A stretch of DNA of 64,000 nt from Ochrobactrum quorumnocens (GCF_002278035.1 NZ_CP022604.1:2366501-2430500); one strand, 5' to 3'. Shown: positions 1 to 9,830, counted from the stretch's first letter. Numbers and translations are program-made. The notes: generated from the letters alone by a model not told the origin.

Positions 1-496
1 GCGACAGGATCATCGCATCGGCAATATCAGTCACGGTAAACTCATCAAAGCAAAGCACCCATGCCTGCTCGGCCAGCGCTTCTGCGACTGGCGGGATCGG
101 GTCTTCCTGCTTGGTTTCACCCCGTTTCAAGGCTTGACGGTGGGCGTTGATGCGCTCATGCGCATCAGCCATGAAATCATTGAAATGCGCACGGCGTTTG
201 CGTTCAACTGGCAGAAGCTGAAAGAACATGTCCATCAGCATGGTCTTGCCGCGCCCGACTTCGCCGTGCACGTAAAGTCCCTTGACGATTGCGACTTCCT
301 TGCGCTTGCCGAACAGCCAGCCAAGGGCGCTTGATTTGCGCGACAGACGCTTGGTGCAAACTTCTTCGATCAGGCGATCATAGCGTTTGGTGAGCTCAAG
401 CTGCGCTGGATCGACTTCAACTTCGCCTGCTCTCACCAGCGCATCATAATGCTCGCTGACCGAAGGAAACGCTTTCAGATTACCGTCGAAAGACAT
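1..496 (-). CDS. zapE: Cell division protein ZapE / AFG1-like ATPase (partial, 3' end off the window)
   Basis: Only the first ~165 codons are present; the gene reads leftward and leaves the window. The N-terminal part contains a Walker A region (YVHGEVGRGKTMLMDMFF, about residues 74-91) followed by a Walker B-like VLCFDEF. This combination is characteristic of the AFG1/ZapE family of AAA-like ATPases, linked in bacteria to Z-ring stability and in mitochondria to protein quality control. The start is the ATG read from 496 leftward, beginning MSFDGNL. It lies downstream of omp19 on the same strand, separated by a terminator and a palindromic repeat, so it is probably transcribed separately. The family is fairly certain; the role in division is inferred from the family. 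Confidence 0.85.
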   Translation of the reverse strand, partial: MSFDGNLKAFPSVSEHYDALVRAGEVEVDPAQLELTKRYDRLIEEVCTKRLSRKSSALGWLFGKRKEVAIVKGLYVHGEVGRGKTMLMDMFFQLLPVERKRRAHFNDFMADAHERINAHRQALKRGETKQEDPIPPVAEALAEQAWVLCFDEFTVTDIADAMILS

Positions 497-516
497 GATT
501 GCTTCCGTTCACCGCT

Positions 517-587
517 TAGAGCATGCCTCCCAAAAGCGGGAACCGGTTTGGGGACAAAGACATGCTTGAAAACAAACCACTAGAGCA
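517..587. repeat. Short palindromic extragenic repeat (Rhizobiales type)
   Basis: The spacer between zapE and omp19 contains the degenerate pattern 'agagcatg...aaaagcgggaaccggttt...gacatgctt...ctagagcat'. Related copies lie at 10339-10400, 17938-17998, 25662-25723, 32793-32823, 45388-45493 and 53764-53866. The shared core reads 'gggaaccggtttt' or its complement, flanked by 'agagcat(g)' and 'catgctct' arms, so the unit can fold into hairpins. It is non-coding. It resembles the palindromic mosaic repeats common in rhizobia and Brucellaceae; function is unknown. Confidence 0.6.
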
Positions 588-627
588 TTTCTTCCAATTC
601 CGTCAAAAATGGAAACGCTCTAATTGC

Positions 628-660
628 AAAAACGGCGGAGCGTCTTGCGACTGCTCCGCC
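628..660 (-). terminator. Rho-independent terminator of omp19
   Basis: Read leftward there is a GC-rich stem, GGCGGAGC (660-653) pairing with GCTCCGCC (641-634), followed by G and a run of five T (632-628). It starts 23 bp after the omp19 stop codon, as expected for its intrinsic terminator. Confidence 0.8.
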
Positions 661-682
661 TGTTTTAAACGTTAATGACTTA

Positions 683-1219
683 TCAGCGCGACAGCGAAAC
701 TGCCTGACCGCCTGTGGTCTGACCATCGAAACGGCCCTGACCCGAGGAATAGAGCGTCGCGACTGTTCCGCCATTCGCATCATAGAGCGAAAGCTGCTTG
801 CCGCTGACCGACCACGAAGCAAGGCTTCCAAGTTCGCCGGGGCAGCGCAGCGGACCCGCGCGGAAACCCTGACCATACTTGGTCTGCGGCGTTGCGATCT
901 TACAGTTCTGACCGGCAAGCGATGCATTCCAAACACCTGCGACCGTACCCGGTGTCAGATCAGGTGCTGATTCGGGTGGAAGGCTTGCAACCTGCGTATT
1001 CCCGTCCTGTGGAGCAGTGCTGGTCGTCGGCGCGGTTGGGAAGGAATTTGGAGCGTTGAGATTACCAGACTGTACGGAACTGACGGGAGCAGATCTCAGT
1101 GGTGCTGGCGGCGGCGGCGATGCATTGTTGTCAAAGCCTCCAACTCGGGAGCTTTGGCAACCGGCCAAAATGACGCCCGCTGCAGCAATGCTGAGCAAAC
1201 TTGCTTTTGAAATTCCCAT
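683..1219 (-). CDS. omp19: Outer-membrane lipoprotein Omp19 (protease-inhibitor family)
   Basis: A 178-residue lipoprotein. The signal peptide MGISKASLLSIAAAGVILAG is followed by Cys21 in a lipobox (ILAGC), then a Pro/Ala/Ser-rich linker. The C-terminal Inh/AprI-like domain (about residues 85-178) contains AGVWNASLAGQNCKIATPQ and ends QAVSLSR. This pattern is that of Brucella Omp19, a surface lipoprotein reported to inhibit host proteases. The ATG at 1219 is chosen over an in-frame TTG at 1231 because TTGGAGAACC lies just upstream as ribosome-binding site and because the lipoprotein signal begins there. Two cysteines in the inhibitor domain could form a disulfide. Monocistronic, with its own terminator at 628-660. 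Confidence 0.93.
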   Translation of the reverse strand: MGISKASLLSIAAAGVILAGCQSSRVGGFDNNASPPPPAPLRSAPVSSVQSGNLNAPNSFPTAPTTSTAPQDGNTQVASLPPESAPDLTPGTVAGVWNASLAGQNCKIATPQTKYGQGFRAGPLRCPGELGSLASWSVSGKQLSLYDANGGTVATLYSSGQGRFDGQTTGGQAVSLSR

Positions 1220-1595
1220 CTGGTTCTCCAATTCCTTCGTGTACTTGGGGCGTGATCTGGGGCCTGACTAATTGGGGGAGTGCCCCTCGCACCATCGAGC
1301 ATGAAGACTCGACCTAAAAACAATATTGCACCGATAAAATGGCGATATGGTTAAAAAATCAACTGTGCAATGGCGCAAATGTGGGTGAGATGGCATCAAG
1401 AACGCTTGAAATAGCTTAGAAATTTTCAGAATGGCGCAGGAAGGACACAGTTTCTGAGTAATCTGCGATCCATAAAGATGATGAACCGATACCGGTGCGG
1501 CCAAACGCGCGCCGGTACTGGCAATTTGTGGGCTTTTCCGCCATATAGAGCCTTTCCAACATGAACGGCCAGATGAACGGGACCCGGAACCAGCA
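1220..1595. other. Divergent intergenic region omp19/dapF
   Basis: 376 bp between the divergent omp19 and dapF starts; promoters for both must lie here. A small imperfect hairpin is visible around 1489-1518 (taccgg...ccggta), about 80 bp before dapF. I see no convincing -35/-10 pair, small ORF or recognisable RNA. Confidence 0.4.
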
Positions 1596-2483
1596 ATGAG
1601 CAAGGCAGTCTTCTCCAAAATGAACGGACTGGGCAACAAGATCATTGTTGCCGATATGCGCGGACGTAGCGATCGTATCGCTCCGACTGCTGCCATCCGT
1701 TTGGCCGGAGATGAGGCAACCTCATTTGATCAGATCATGGCCATCCATGACCCCAAGACGCCTGGCACCGATCATTATATCGAGATCATCAATTGCGATG
1801 GCACACAGGCGCAGGCTTGCGGCAATGGCACTCGCTGCGTGGTGCAATGGCTTTCTAACGAAAGCGGAAAACAGGATTACATTTTCCAGACACTGGCTGG
1901 CATCCTGACCGCCAATGAGCACGAAGACGGGCTGATTACGGTCGATATGGGCAAGCCGCATTTCGGCTGGAAGGAAATCCCCCTCGCCCATGAAGTTGCC
2001 GACACGCGGGCCATCAACCTTTCTGCAGGCCCTGTGGACGCACCCGTCCTGCAATCACCTTCGATTGCCTCCATGGGCAATCCGCATGCAATTTTCTGGG
2101 TCGAAAACGACGTCTGGTCCTATGCGCTCGATCAACATGGACCGGGGTTGGAGCACGATCCGATCTTTCCGGAACGCGCCAATATTTCCATCGCTCAAGT
2201 GACATCACGTGAAAGCATCAATCTGCGCACATGGGAACGCGGTGCGGGTCTCACCCTTGCCTGCGGTTCAGCCGCTTGTGCTGCCGCCGTTTCAGGCGCA
2301 CGAACCGGACGCACAGAGCGCAGCGTCACAGTGAACGTCCCCGGCGGTCCGCTTAAAATCGAATGGCGCGAGGATGATCACGTCATGATGACCGGCCCTG
2401 CCGAATGGGAGTTCGACGGCACATTTGATCCTGCAACCGGCGAATGGGAGTACGCCCCCAATCAAGACCGGGGAGCTGCCTGA
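1596..2483 (+). CDS. dapF: Diaminopimelate epimerase
   Basis: 295 residues. Converts LL-2,6-diaminopimelate to meso-diaminopimelate, supplying lysine synthesis and the peptidoglycan cross-link. The two catalytic cysteines are both visible: Cys75 in [10 protein letters not shown] and Cys223 in [10 protein letters not shown], the symmetrical thiol base pair of this cofactor-independent epimerase. N-terminal [10 protein letters not shown] matches the family's substrate-binding start. The stop TGA (2481-2483) overlaps by one base the ATG of mtaB, so the two are translationally coupled at the head of a rightward run continuing through ftsY, yciB and gloB. Length is slightly above the usual 270-280 residues. 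Confidence 0.97.
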   Translation: MSKAVFSKMNGLGNKIIVADMRGRSDRIAPTAAIRLAGDEATSFDQIMAIHDPKTPGTDHYIEIINCDGTQAQACGNGTRCVVQWLSNESGKQDYIFQTLAGILTANEHEDGLITVDMGKPHFGWKEIPLAHEVADTRAINLSAGPVDAPVLQSPSIASMGNPHAIFWVENDVWSYALDQHGPGLEHDPIFPERANISIAQVTSRESINLRTWERGAGLTLACGSAACAAAVSGARTGRTERSVTVNVPGGPLKIEWREDDHVMMTGPAEWEFDGTFDPATGEWEYAPNQDRGAA

Positions 2484-3766
2484 TGAGCGTGGAAGTCGTA
2501 ACCTTTGGATGTCGTCTCAACACCTATGAATCCGAGGTGATGAAGCGAGAAGCAGATGCCGCTGGTCTGGGCGAGCTGAAAGACGGCGCGATCATTTTCA
2601 ACACCTGCGCGGTGACATCGGAAGCCGTGCGTCAGGCGCGCCAGGCAATCCGCAAGGCGCGTCGAGACAACCCGGAAGCGCGCATTATTGTCACCGGTTG
2701 TGCTGCGCAGACTGAATCGGCCAAATTCGAAGCGATGGATGAAGTCGACCTCATTCTGGGCAACGAGGAAAAGCTCAAGTCCAATTCCTACCGCATGCTG
2801 CCTGATTTCGGCGTGAACCAGTTCGAGAAGGTTCGCGTCAATGACATCATGGAAGTGCGCGAAACTGCAAGCCACATGGTTGATGCCATCGAAGGCCGTG
2901 CGCGCGCTTTCGTGCAGGTACAGAACGGCTGCGATCACCGCTGCACCTTCTGCATTATTCCTTATGGTCGTGGCAATTCGCGTTCCGTGCCGATGGGCGG
3001 TGTCATCGATCAGGTCAAACGCCTCGTCGATAACGGTTATGCCGAAGTGGTTTTGACCGGTGTGGACATGACCTCTTACGGTCCTGATCTGCCGGGAAGC
3101 CTTCGTCTCGGCAAACTGGTGAAGACGGTTCTGACGCAGGTGCCAGGTTTGCAGCGTCTGCGTCTTTCATCCATTGATTCCATCGAAGCTGATGATGATC
3201 TTATGGACGCCATCGCCAATGAAAAACGCCTGATGCCGCATCTGCATCTGTCGCTTCAGGCAGGCGACGACATGATCCTCAAGCGCATGAAGCGCCGCCA
3301 TTTGCGTGATGACTCCATTCGCTTCTGTGAGGATGTACGCGCGTTGCGTCCCGATATCGTGTTCGGTGCCGACATTATCGCCGGTTTTCCGACAGAGACT
3401 GAAGAAATGTTCGCAAACTCGATGAAGATCGTCGAGGAATGCGGGCTCACGCATCTGCACGTCTTTCCCTATAGCGCCCGCGAAGGCACACCAGCCGCGC
3501 GCATGCCACAGGTTCGGCGTGAAATCGTCAAGGAACGTGCAGCACGGCTGCGTGCCGTTGGCGACCGCGCCTATGAAAAGCATCTCACTTCTCTCAACGG
3601 CACTCACCAGCGCCTGCTGATCGAGAAGGAAGGCATTGCGCGAACGGAAGGCTTTACGCTCGCCGTGATCGATCAGGGCAAGCCCGGCGAAATCATCGAT
3701 AGAATTGTGACGGGTCATGACGGAGAAAAACTTCTTACCCGTCAGGCAGAGCCGCAAGCGGCTTAA
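2483..3766 (+). CDS. mtaB: tRNA t6A37 methylthiotransferase MtaB
   Basis: 427 residues from the ATG at 2483, chosen because it overlaps the dapF stop (TGATG) and begins with the family sequence VEVVTFGCRLNTYES. A radical-SAM enzyme that converts N6-threonylcarbamoyladenosine-37 in tRNAs reading ANN codons to ms2t6A. N-terminal cysteines 10, 42 and 73 form the auxiliary [4Fe-4S] site (FGCRLN, FNTCAVT, VTGCAAQ). The radical-SAM CxxxCxxC is NGCDHRCTFCIIPYGRG (Cys150, 154, 157). A C-terminal TRAM-like region follows. The choice of MtaB over MiaB rests on FGCRLN near the start and SSIDSIE after the SAM core. Membership in the dapF-ftsY operon is seen in other Rhizobiales. Confidence 0.93.
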   Translation: MSVEVVTFGCRLNTYESEVMKREADAAGLGELKDGAIIFNTCAVTSEAVRQARQAIRKARRDNPEARIIVTGCAAQTESAKFEAMDEVDLILGNEEKLKSNSYRMLPDFGVNQFEKVRVNDIMEVRETASHMVDAIEGRARAFVQVQNGCDHRCTFCIIPYGRGNSRSVPMGGVIDQVKRLVDNGYAEVVLTGVDMTSYGPDLPGSLRLGKLVKTVLTQVPGLQRLRLSSIDSIEADDDLMDAIANEKRLMPHLHLSLQAGDDMILKRMKRRHLRDDSIRFCEDVRALRPDIVFGADIIAGFPTETEEMFANSMKIVEECGLTHLHVFPYSAREGTPAARMPQVRREIVKERAARLRAVGDRAYEKHLTSLNGTHQRLLIEKEGIARTEGFTLAVIDQGKPGEIIDRIVTGHDGEKLLTRQAEPQAA

Positions 3767-3789
3767 AGCTAAACAGGGCATCAAAATTT

Positions 3790-5301
3790 ATGGCAATGGG
3801 CTTCATCAAGAAAATGTTCTCCTTCGGCAAGAAGGAGGTCGAAGAAAAGCCGGTCGAACAATCGGCCCCCGATACTGCTGAAGCTACTGTTGAAACTGCA
3901 GTGGAAGCACAGCTTCCTGAAGCCGTCGAAGCACCCAAAGAAACGGAAATCACTGTCGCTGAAGTGGTGGTCTCCGAACCGGATACGCCTTTGGTCGTAG
4001 CCGAGCCCGAGCCGGCTGAAGAACCTGCGGCTCAAACGGTGGAAGAAGAAAAGGCTGAGCCGGAACATCCGGTTGCCGAGATCGAAATTCCTATCGAACA
4101 GCCGCCTGTCATGGAGCCTCCAGTGATGGAGTTTGGGGCAATCGAACCCGTCGTCGTTGAAGTGCCAGCGATCGAGCCGGTTGTTGAACCTGAGCCAGAA
4201 CCTGTCGTTGAGCTGAAACAGCCCGAAATCGCAGACGTTCCGGAATTTATCGAGACGCCGATTGTCGAGGAAGTGGTCGAACCTGCACCTCAACCTGAGC
4301 CGGTGAAACCTAAAAAGGTCAAGGTTGCAAAGGCTGTTGAAGAACATCAGGACGAAACGCCGGTCGAAGCTGCTCCAGAGCCAAAGCTGTCGTGGTTTGA
4401 GCGTCTGCGTCGCGGATTGTTGCGTTCATCGAATTCGCTGAGCGATTCCATCGGTAGCATTTTCACCAAGCGCAAACTTGATGAAGACACGTTGCAGGAC
4501 CTAGAAGACGTTCTCATTCAGGCCGATCTCGGACTTGAAACAGCAATGCGCGTGACGGACGCCCTTTCATCGGGTCGTTACGGCAAGGATGTGACCGGCG
4601 AAGAAGTCCGCAACATCATGGGTGCGGAAATCGAGAAGGTGCTGGGCCCTGTTGCCAAACCGCTGGAACTTGATCTTTCGCACAAGCCGCATGTCATTCT
4701 GGTTGTCGGCGTTAACGGCACCGGCAAGACCACGACCATTGGCAAGCTGGCGGCAAAACTTACCGCAGGTGGCCTCAAGGTCATGCTGGCAGCAGGCGAC
4801 ACATTCCGCGCCGCTGCAATTGAACAGCTCCACATCTGGGGTGAACGCACCGGCTCGCCGGTTGTCTCAAGCAAACTCGGTGCCGATGCGGCGGGTCTCG
4901 CCTATGATGCCTGGAAACAGGCAAAAGATGCGGGCAGCGACGTGCTCATCATCGACACTGCTGGCCGCTTGCAGAACAAGGCCGAGCTGATGGAAGAACT
5001 TGCCAAGATCGTCCGCGTTTTAGGCAAGCACGATCCAGAGGCACCGCACACTGTTTTGCAGACGCTTGATGCCACTACTGGGCAAAACGCGCTCAATCAG
5101 GTCGAGATTTTCAAGAACATCGCTGGCGTCAATGGTCTCGTCATGACCAAACTCGACGGCACGGCACGTGGCGGCATTCTGGTGGCAATCTCAGCCAAAC
5201 ATAAGCTACCGATCTACTTCATCGGTGTCGGCGAAGGTGTCGACGATCTTGAACCATTTGCGGCCAAGGATTTTGCCCGCGCCATCGCAGGAGTTGCCTG
5301 A
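3790..5301 (+). CDS. ftsY: Signal recognition particle receptor FtsY
   Basis: 503 residues. SRP receptor GTPase that docks ribosome-nascent-chain-SRP complexes at the inner membrane. The first ~12 residues ([13 protein letters not shown]) look like a short amphipathic membrane anchor. They are followed by a very long acidic Pro/Glu/Val-rich A domain up to about residue 195. The conserved NG domain then starts at [16 protein letters not shown] motifs: [14 protein letters not shown] near residue 310, DTAGRLQNK near 389, [10 protein letters not shown] near 452. Two start codons are possible (ATG 3790 and ATG 3796). The stop overlaps the yciB ATG by one base. Confidence 0.96.
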   Translation: MAMGFIKKMFSFGKKEVEEKPVEQSAPDTAEATVETAVEAQLPEAVEAPKETEITVAEVVVSEPDTPLVVAEPEPAEEPAAQTVEEEKAEPEHPVAEIEIPIEQPPVMEPPVMEFGAIEPVVVEVPAIEPVVEPEPEPVVELKQPEIADVPEFIETPIVEEVVEPAPQPEPVKPKKVKVAKAVEEHQDETPVEAAPEPKLSWFERLRRGLLRSSNSLSDSIGSIFTKRKLDEDTLQDLEDVLIQADLGLETAMRVTDALSSGRYGKDVTGEEVRNIMGAEIEKVLGPVAKPLELDLSHKPHVILVVGVNGTGKTTTIGKLAAKLTAGGLKVMLAAGDTFRAAAIEQLHIWGERTGSPVVSSKLGADAAGLAYDAWKQAKDAGSDVLIIDTAGRLQNKAELMEELAKIVRVLGKHDPEAPHTVLQTLDATTGQNALNQVEIFKNIAGVNGLVMTKLDGTARGGILVAISAKHKLPIYFIGVGEGVDDLEPFAAKDFARAIAGVA

Positions 5302-5960
5302 TGCAGCATCCCGTTTTCGAACGCGACCCGTCGGAAAAGACAGAAGCCGAACGCAAGGAAGTTCCGCCGCTGCTCAAGCTTGCATTGGAACTTGGACCTC
5401 TTCTGGTGTTCTTTTTCGCCAATGCACGCGGCGAAAGCCTGATTGAGCGCTTTCCCTTGCTCGGTCAGATCGGTGAACCGATCTTTCTCGCAACCGCACT
5501 TTTCATGGTGGCAACTGTCATAGCACTTGCTGTGTCATGGTCGATGACGCGCACATTGCCGATGATGCCGCTCATTTCAGGCATCGTGGTTCTGGTGTTT
5601 GGTGCGCTGACACTCTGGCTGCACAACGATACCTTCATCAAGATGAAGCCGACCATCGTCAACACGCTGTTTGGCGCGATCCTCCTGGGTGGGCTTTTGT
5701 TTGGCAAATCCCTGCTCGGTTATGTGTTTGATTCTGCTTTCAAGCTGGACGCCGAGGGCTGGCGCAAACTCACCTTCCGCTGGGGGCTGTTCTTTGTTTT
5801 CCTCGCGATTGTGAATGAGCTTGTCTGGCGGAATTTTTCAACCGATGCCTGGGTTTCCTTCAAGGTCTGGGGCATCATGCCGATCACCATTGTCTTCACG
5901 CTTTCACAAATGCCGCTTATCCAGAAGCACACTTTGCCTGAGGCGAATAAGCAAGGTTAG
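5301..5960 (+). CDS. yciB: Septation protein A / inner-membrane YciB (IspZ family)
   Basis: 219 residues with five or six hydrophobic segments, e.g. [39 protein letters not shown] and [19 protein letters not shown]. The [13 protein letters not shown] start, [14 protein letters not shown] and [20 protein letters not shown] are hallmarks of the IspZ/YciB family. These inner-membrane proteins affect septation in Shigella and cell-envelope synthesis in E. coli. The ATG overlaps the ftsY stop (TGATG), so it is translationally coupled to ftsY. A cytosolic N-terminal extension rich in Glu/Arg precedes the first helix. Exact biochemical function is not known for the family. Confidence 0.92.
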   Translation: MQHPVFERDPSEKTEAERKEVPPLLKLALELGPLLVFFFANARGESLIERFPLLGQIGEPIFLATALFMVATVIALAVSWSMTRTLPMMPLISGIVVLVFGALTLWLHNDTFIKMKPTIVNTLFGAILLGGLLFGKSLLGYVFDSAFKLDAEGWRKLTFRWGLFFVFLAIVNELVWRNFSTDAWVSFKVWGIMPITIVFTLSQMPLIQKHTLPEANKQG

Positions 5961-6001
5961 GGCGCAAGCCGAATAACAAATGCATGAAAATGGAGGACGC
6001 C

Positions 6002-6784
6002 ATGCCCCAGATCGACAAAAGGCTCGATATCGAGCAATTCATCTGCCGTAGCGATAATTATGGCGTTCTCATTCATGATCCTGAAAGCGCCCTGACGGCG
6101 GCGATCGATGCGCCCGACGCAAATGCCATCGAAGCGGCGCTTAAGCGCCGTGGCTGGGCGCTGGACTTCATCTTCACGACCCACCACCACCTCGACCATG
6201 TCGAAGGCAATGAGCAGCTGAAAGCCAAATTCGGCGTCAGCATCATTGGTCCGAAGGCCGAGGAAAGCAAAATCCCCGGCATTGATCGCACCGTTGCGGA
6301 TGGGGATGAATTTACCTTCGGTCTGTTCAAGGTTCAGGTTATTTCGACACCCGGACATACGTCCGGTGAGATTTCATTCTATCTGCCGGAAGCGAAAGTA
6401 GTGTTCACTGGCGACACGCTTTTTGCGCTGGGCTGCGGACGGTTGTTTGAAGGGACGCCTGCAACCATGTTCCGGTCGTTGCAAAAGCTCGTCGCTCTGC
6501 CCGGTGACACGGCGGTTTATTGCGGCCATGAATATACCGAAAGCAATGCCCGCTTTGCATTGACTATCGACCCGGATAATTCAGCGCTCAAAGAGCGGGC
6601 ACAGGGTATTGCGCGGTTGCGTGCGGCAGATAAGATGACCCTGCCTTCCAGCATAGCGCTCGAAATGGCAACAAATCCATTCCTGCGCTGGCACGACGGC
6701 TATATCCGCTCACGTCTTGGTATGCAGGAAGCTACCGATGAAGCGGTTTTTGCAGAAATCCGTAAGCGTAAAGATCTATTTTAG
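6002..6784 (+). CDS. gloB: Hydroxyacylglutathione hydrolase (glyoxalase II)
   Basis: 260 residues. Hydrolyses S-D-lactoylglutathione to D-lactate and glutathione, the second step of methylglyoxal detoxification. Metallo-beta-lactamase fold with the di-metal motif THHHLDH (His61, His63, Asp65, His66), the later TPGHTSGEISFY and GDTLFALGCGR, and CGHEYTESN for the remaining ligands and substrate contact. The ATG at 6002 is preferred over one 18 bp upstream because GGAGG (5992-5996) sits five bases before it. It lies 41 bp after yciB, probably in the same transcript. Confidence 0.95.
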   Translation: MPQIDKRLDIEQFICRSDNYGVLIHDPESALTAAIDAPDANAIEAALKRRGWALDFIFTTHHHLDHVEGNEQLKAKFGVSIIGPKAEESKIPGIDRTVADGDEFTFGLFKVQVISTPGHTSGEISFYLPEAKVVFTGDTLFALGCGRLFEGTPATMFRSLQKLVALPGDTAVYCGHEYTESNARFALTIDPDNSALKERAQGIARLRAADKMTLPSSIALEMATNPFLRWHDGYIRSRLGMQEATDEAVFAEIRKRKDLF

Positions 6785-6793
6785 GATGTTATC

Positions 6794-7288
6794 ATGAAGA
6801 ACTTTTCCCACTTTAAAAGCCTCCATGCTGCAGCCCTCTTCGGCTTATCGCTTATGATCCTGCCGCAGTCTGTGAAAGTGGCCGTTGCGGAAGATATACT
6901 GGCAATCGCAACACCGCCGCAAACGCCTGCTGACATCAACAATTTCAAGCTGACCGAAGACCTTCTCGCGCGGATGGAAAAGATCCATAACAAGCTTGAA
7001 GACATGCAGCTCTCACCTACTGCCGAAGAAGGGCAAGATGCGCAGCCTTCCATGGATTCCATGGTGAAGAGCATTGAATCGCGCCCGCAAGTTGTTGCTG
7101 TGATGAAGGCTGAGAATATCGAGCCGCGCGATTATCTTCTTGGCTATTTCGCCATGATGAGCGCACTTGCGGCGGCTGATGCTGAGGAAGAAGATCAGCT
7201 TGTCGATGAAGTGAAGCAGATCAATCCCGAGCACGTGGCCTTCGGCAAACAATATGGCGAGCGCATTCGCGAATTGATCGGCGAGTAA
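6794..7288 (+). CDS. Exported protein of unknown function
   Basis: 164 residues. A clear signal peptide (basic start, LHAAALFGLSLMILPQSVKVAVA, likely cleaved before EDIL at about residue 33) suggests a periplasmic protein. The mature part is helical and acidic, with no cysteines and no motif I recognise. It contains a central stretch DSMVKSIESRPQVVAVMKAENIEPRDYLLGYFAMMSA resembling soluble helical hairpins. It begins nine bases after gloB and ends before a strong terminator, so it closes the dapF-to-gloB run. Conserved hypothetical; no function proposed. Confidence 0.75.
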   Translation: MKNFSHFKSLHAAALFGLSLMILPQSVKVAVAEDILAIATPPQTPADINNFKLTEDLLARMEKIHNKLEDMQLSPTAEEGQDAQPSMDSMVKSIESRPQVVAVMKAENIEPRDYLLGYFAMMSALAAADAEEEDQLVDEVKQINPEHVAFGKQYGERIRELIGE

Positions 7289-7297
7289 TGCATCAAG

Positions 7298-7330
7298 AAA
7301 AAACCGGCGAAGTTTCTTCGCCGGTTTTTT
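7298..7330. terminator. Bidirectional rho-independent terminator
   Basis: A 14-bp stem, AAAAAACCGGCGAA (7298-7311) with TTCGCCGGTTTTTT (7317-7330), around a five-base loop. A-tract and T-tract flanks make it work from both sides, between the convergent exported-protein gene and the metal ATPase gene (stop at 7333). Confidence 0.92.
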
Positions 7331-7332
7331 TA

Positions 7333-9789
7333 TCAGCTTGGCTGTCTTAACAAACGCAGCGCATTGATCGTTACCAGAACGGTCGCGCCCGTATCGGCCA
7401 GAATGGCTGGCCAGAGGCCGGTAATCCCCAGCACGGTCGTTACAAGAAACACAGCCTTCAGCCCAAGGGCAATTGTGATGTTCTGATGGATATTGCGCAT
7501 GGTCCGCTGAGACAGATCGACCATGGCTGCAACGTCTCCCACCCGACCATGCAGCACTGCGGCATCCGCTGTCTCCAGAGCCACATCGGTGCCGCCGCCC
7601 ATGGCAATGCCGACATCAGCCGCAGCCAGCGCTGGCGCATCGTTGATACCATCACCAACTTTGGCAACGACCTGACCTTCATTACGAAGCTCACCGACGA
7701 TGCGCTGTTTGTCTTCCGGCAGAAGTTCCGCACGCACCTCGATGCCGAGATCCTTGCCGATGGCTTCCGCAGTACGGCGATTGTCGCCAGTCAGCATCAC
7801 GGTGCGAATGCCTGCATCTTTCAACGTCTTAAGTCCGGCTATCGCATCAGCACGAGGTTCGTCGCGCATGGCGATGGCACCTGCAATCCTGCCGTCCGCG
7901 ACCAGTACCGAAACCGTCTTGCCTTCATCGTTGAATGCGGTAATTCGGGCCGCAAGTTCATCTGGAATGGCTGAGATTTCATTGGCAGCCCTACGCGAAC
8001 CGAGGAACAGTTCAATGCCATTGGCCTTGCCTGACACACCCTTACCGCCATGGGCTTTGCCTGTCGAAACCTCGGATAGCTTCAGACCGCGCGCTTCTGC
8101 TGCACCGACAATTGCCAGTGCAAGAGGATGGCTTGAGCCCGCATCAAGCGACGCAGCAAGGCGCAGAACTTCCTCTTCTGAAAGCCCTGCAGGAAGAACA
8201 TCCGTTACCTGCGGCTTGCCTTCAGTCAGCGTGCCGGTCTTATCGAAGCAAGCGGTAGTGATCTTACCGATTGTCTCAAGAACCGCACCGCCCTTCAACA
8301 GAAGCCCCCGACGTGCGCCAGCAGAAAGCGAAGCTGCAATCGCAGCAGGCGTCGAAATAACCAGCGCGCAAGGGCAACCGATCAGCAAAATGGCGAGACC
8401 TTTGTAGATCCATTCATCCCATGCGCCCCCCGCCATCAGTGGCGGCAGGATCGCAACCAAAGCTGCAACCAGGACAACGCCCGGCGTGTAATAGGTCGAA
8501 AAGCGATTGATGAAACGCTCGGTTGGTGCCTTGGCTTCCTGTGCTTCTTCCACCAGCCGCACAACGCGTGCAATGGTGTTGTCTTGCGCCGCAGCCGTTA
8601 CCTTCACACGAAGCAGACCGTCACCATTGATGGTGCCTGCAAACACACTATCGCCCACTACCTTGCCAACTGGCGTGCTTTCGCCCGTCACCGGCGCTTC
8701 ATCGACAGCACTTTCGCCCGATATAATTTCGCCATCGGCAGGCATACGGTCACCTGGACGCACAGAGATTACATCGCCAACATTCAGGTCTTCCGCTGAA
8801 ACTTCCCTTGTCGAACCACCATTGCTTTCGAGAAATGCGGTCTTGGGCACCAGCGCTGTCAGCGACTGAATGCTTGCGCGTGCCTTGCCGGCAGCAACAC
8901 CTTCGAGCAGTTCGCCAACCAAGAACAGGAAGACGACGGCTGCCGCTTCCTCAGTGGCACCGATGATAACAGCACCGATTGCGGCAATCGTCATCAGCAT
9001 TTCAATAGAGAACGGAGTGCCGTTGATGGCTGCCGAATAAGCGCGTTTTGCGATCGGTATAAGACCAATCAGCATCGCAGCCGTGAAGGCCCACAGGGCA
9101 ATCGGCGGGTAAAGATGGCCAACAATGTAGGCAACCACCAGACCGCCGCCACAGGCAAGCATCATCTGGCCTTTGCCGGTCCGCCACCAGCGTTTGGGCT
9201 TTGCGGGAGCCGTTGGCGATGCCTTCTTGCCAACGGCTGGCTGCGCGCTGGCCTTATAGCCAAGTCCCGTCACCTTTGCAGCAATCTCGGCGGGGTTTGC
9301 CGAGCCATCATGATTGACGGTCATGGTACCATTGGTCACAGAAACTGAAACATCCTGCACGCCACCAACGCGACGCACAGCCGTATCGATCTTGGCTGCA
9401 CAAGAAGCGCAATCCATACCATCCACCTGAAAGCGGAAACTATTGGTTCCGGCAGTAATCTGCTTTGCTTCTGCTTCCTCATGGTCGTGATCATGATGGT
9501 CATGCTTGTGATCGTGACCGCTGCAACCTGCATGATCGTGGTCATGCTTGGCCGGAGCTTTTTCATCCGCTACTGGCTCAACACTGTAACCAAGGCTGCG
9601 CACCTTTTTGGCAACGCTTTCCAGATCGCTGCTGCCATCATGGCGCACCGTCATCATGCCTGTCGTCACCGATACGGACACATCTTCCACACCTGCAACG
9701 CGGCGCACAGCGGTATCGATCTTCGTCGCACAGGAAGCGCAATCCATGCCTTCCACACGAAATCGGTTTTGTTTCAGAATCTCGTTCAT
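7333..9789 (-). CDS. zntA: Heavy-metal P1B-type ATPase (Zn/Cd/Pb exporter)
   Basis: 818 residues. Two N-terminal HMA domains, each with GMDCASC (Cys17/20 and Cys127/130), separated by a His/Asp-rich stretch (about residues 82-107) likely to bind metal. Eight-helix P1B core: CPC motif in ILLIGCPCALVISTP near residue 472, phosphorylation site DKTGTLTEGKP near 516, SSHPLA (HP motif), MLTGDN and GDGINDAPALA. CPCALVISTP and the C-terminal DTGATVLVTINALRLL point to the Zn2+/Cd2+/Pb2+ subgroup (ZntA/CadA) rather than copper. It is divergent from a ZntR-like regulator with a MerR-type promoter between them, which supports metal-inducible export. RBS AAGGG precedes the ATG by six bases. Confidence 0.92.
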   Translation of the reverse strand: MNEILKQNRFRVEGMDCASCATKIDTAVRRVAGVEDVSVSVTTGMMTVRHDGSSDLESVAKKVRSLGYSVEPVADEKAPAKHDHDHAGCSGHDHKHDHHDHDHEEAEAKQITAGTNSFRFQVDGMDCASCAAKIDTAVRRVGGVQDVSVSVTNGTMTVNHDGSANPAEIAAKVTGLGYKASAQPAVGKKASPTAPAKPKRWWRTGKGQMMLACGGGLVVAYIVGHLYPPIALWAFTAAMLIGLIPIAKRAYSAAINGTPFSIEMLMTIAAIGAVIIGATEEAAAVVFLFLVGELLEGVAAGKARASIQSLTALVPKTAFLESNGGSTREVSAEDLNVGDVISVRPGDRMPADGEIISGESAVDEAPVTGESTPVGKVVGDSVFAGTINGDGLLRVKVTAAAQDNTIARVVRLVEEAQEAKAPTERFINRFSTYYTPGVVLVAALVAILPPLMAGGAWDEWIYKGLAILLIGCPCALVISTPAAIAASLSAGARRGLLLKGGAVLETIGKITTACFDKTGTLTEGKPQVTDVLPAGLSEEEVLRLAASLDAGSSHPLALAIVGAAEARGLKLSEVSTGKAHGGKGVSGKANGIELFLGSRRAANEISAIPDELAARITAFNDEGKTVSVLVADGRIAGAIAMRDEPRADAIAGLKTLKDAGIRTVMLTGDNRRTAEAIGKDLGIEVRAELLPEDKQRIVGELRNEGQVVAKVGDGINDAPALAAADVGIAMGGGTDVALETADAAVLHGRVGDVAAMVDLSQRTMRNIHQNITIALGLKAVFLVTTVLGITGLWPAILADTGATVLVTINALRLLRQPS

Positions 9790-9830
9790 GATTTGCCCTT
9801 TTCAGAACGCCCTTGAATTATCTGAAACAA

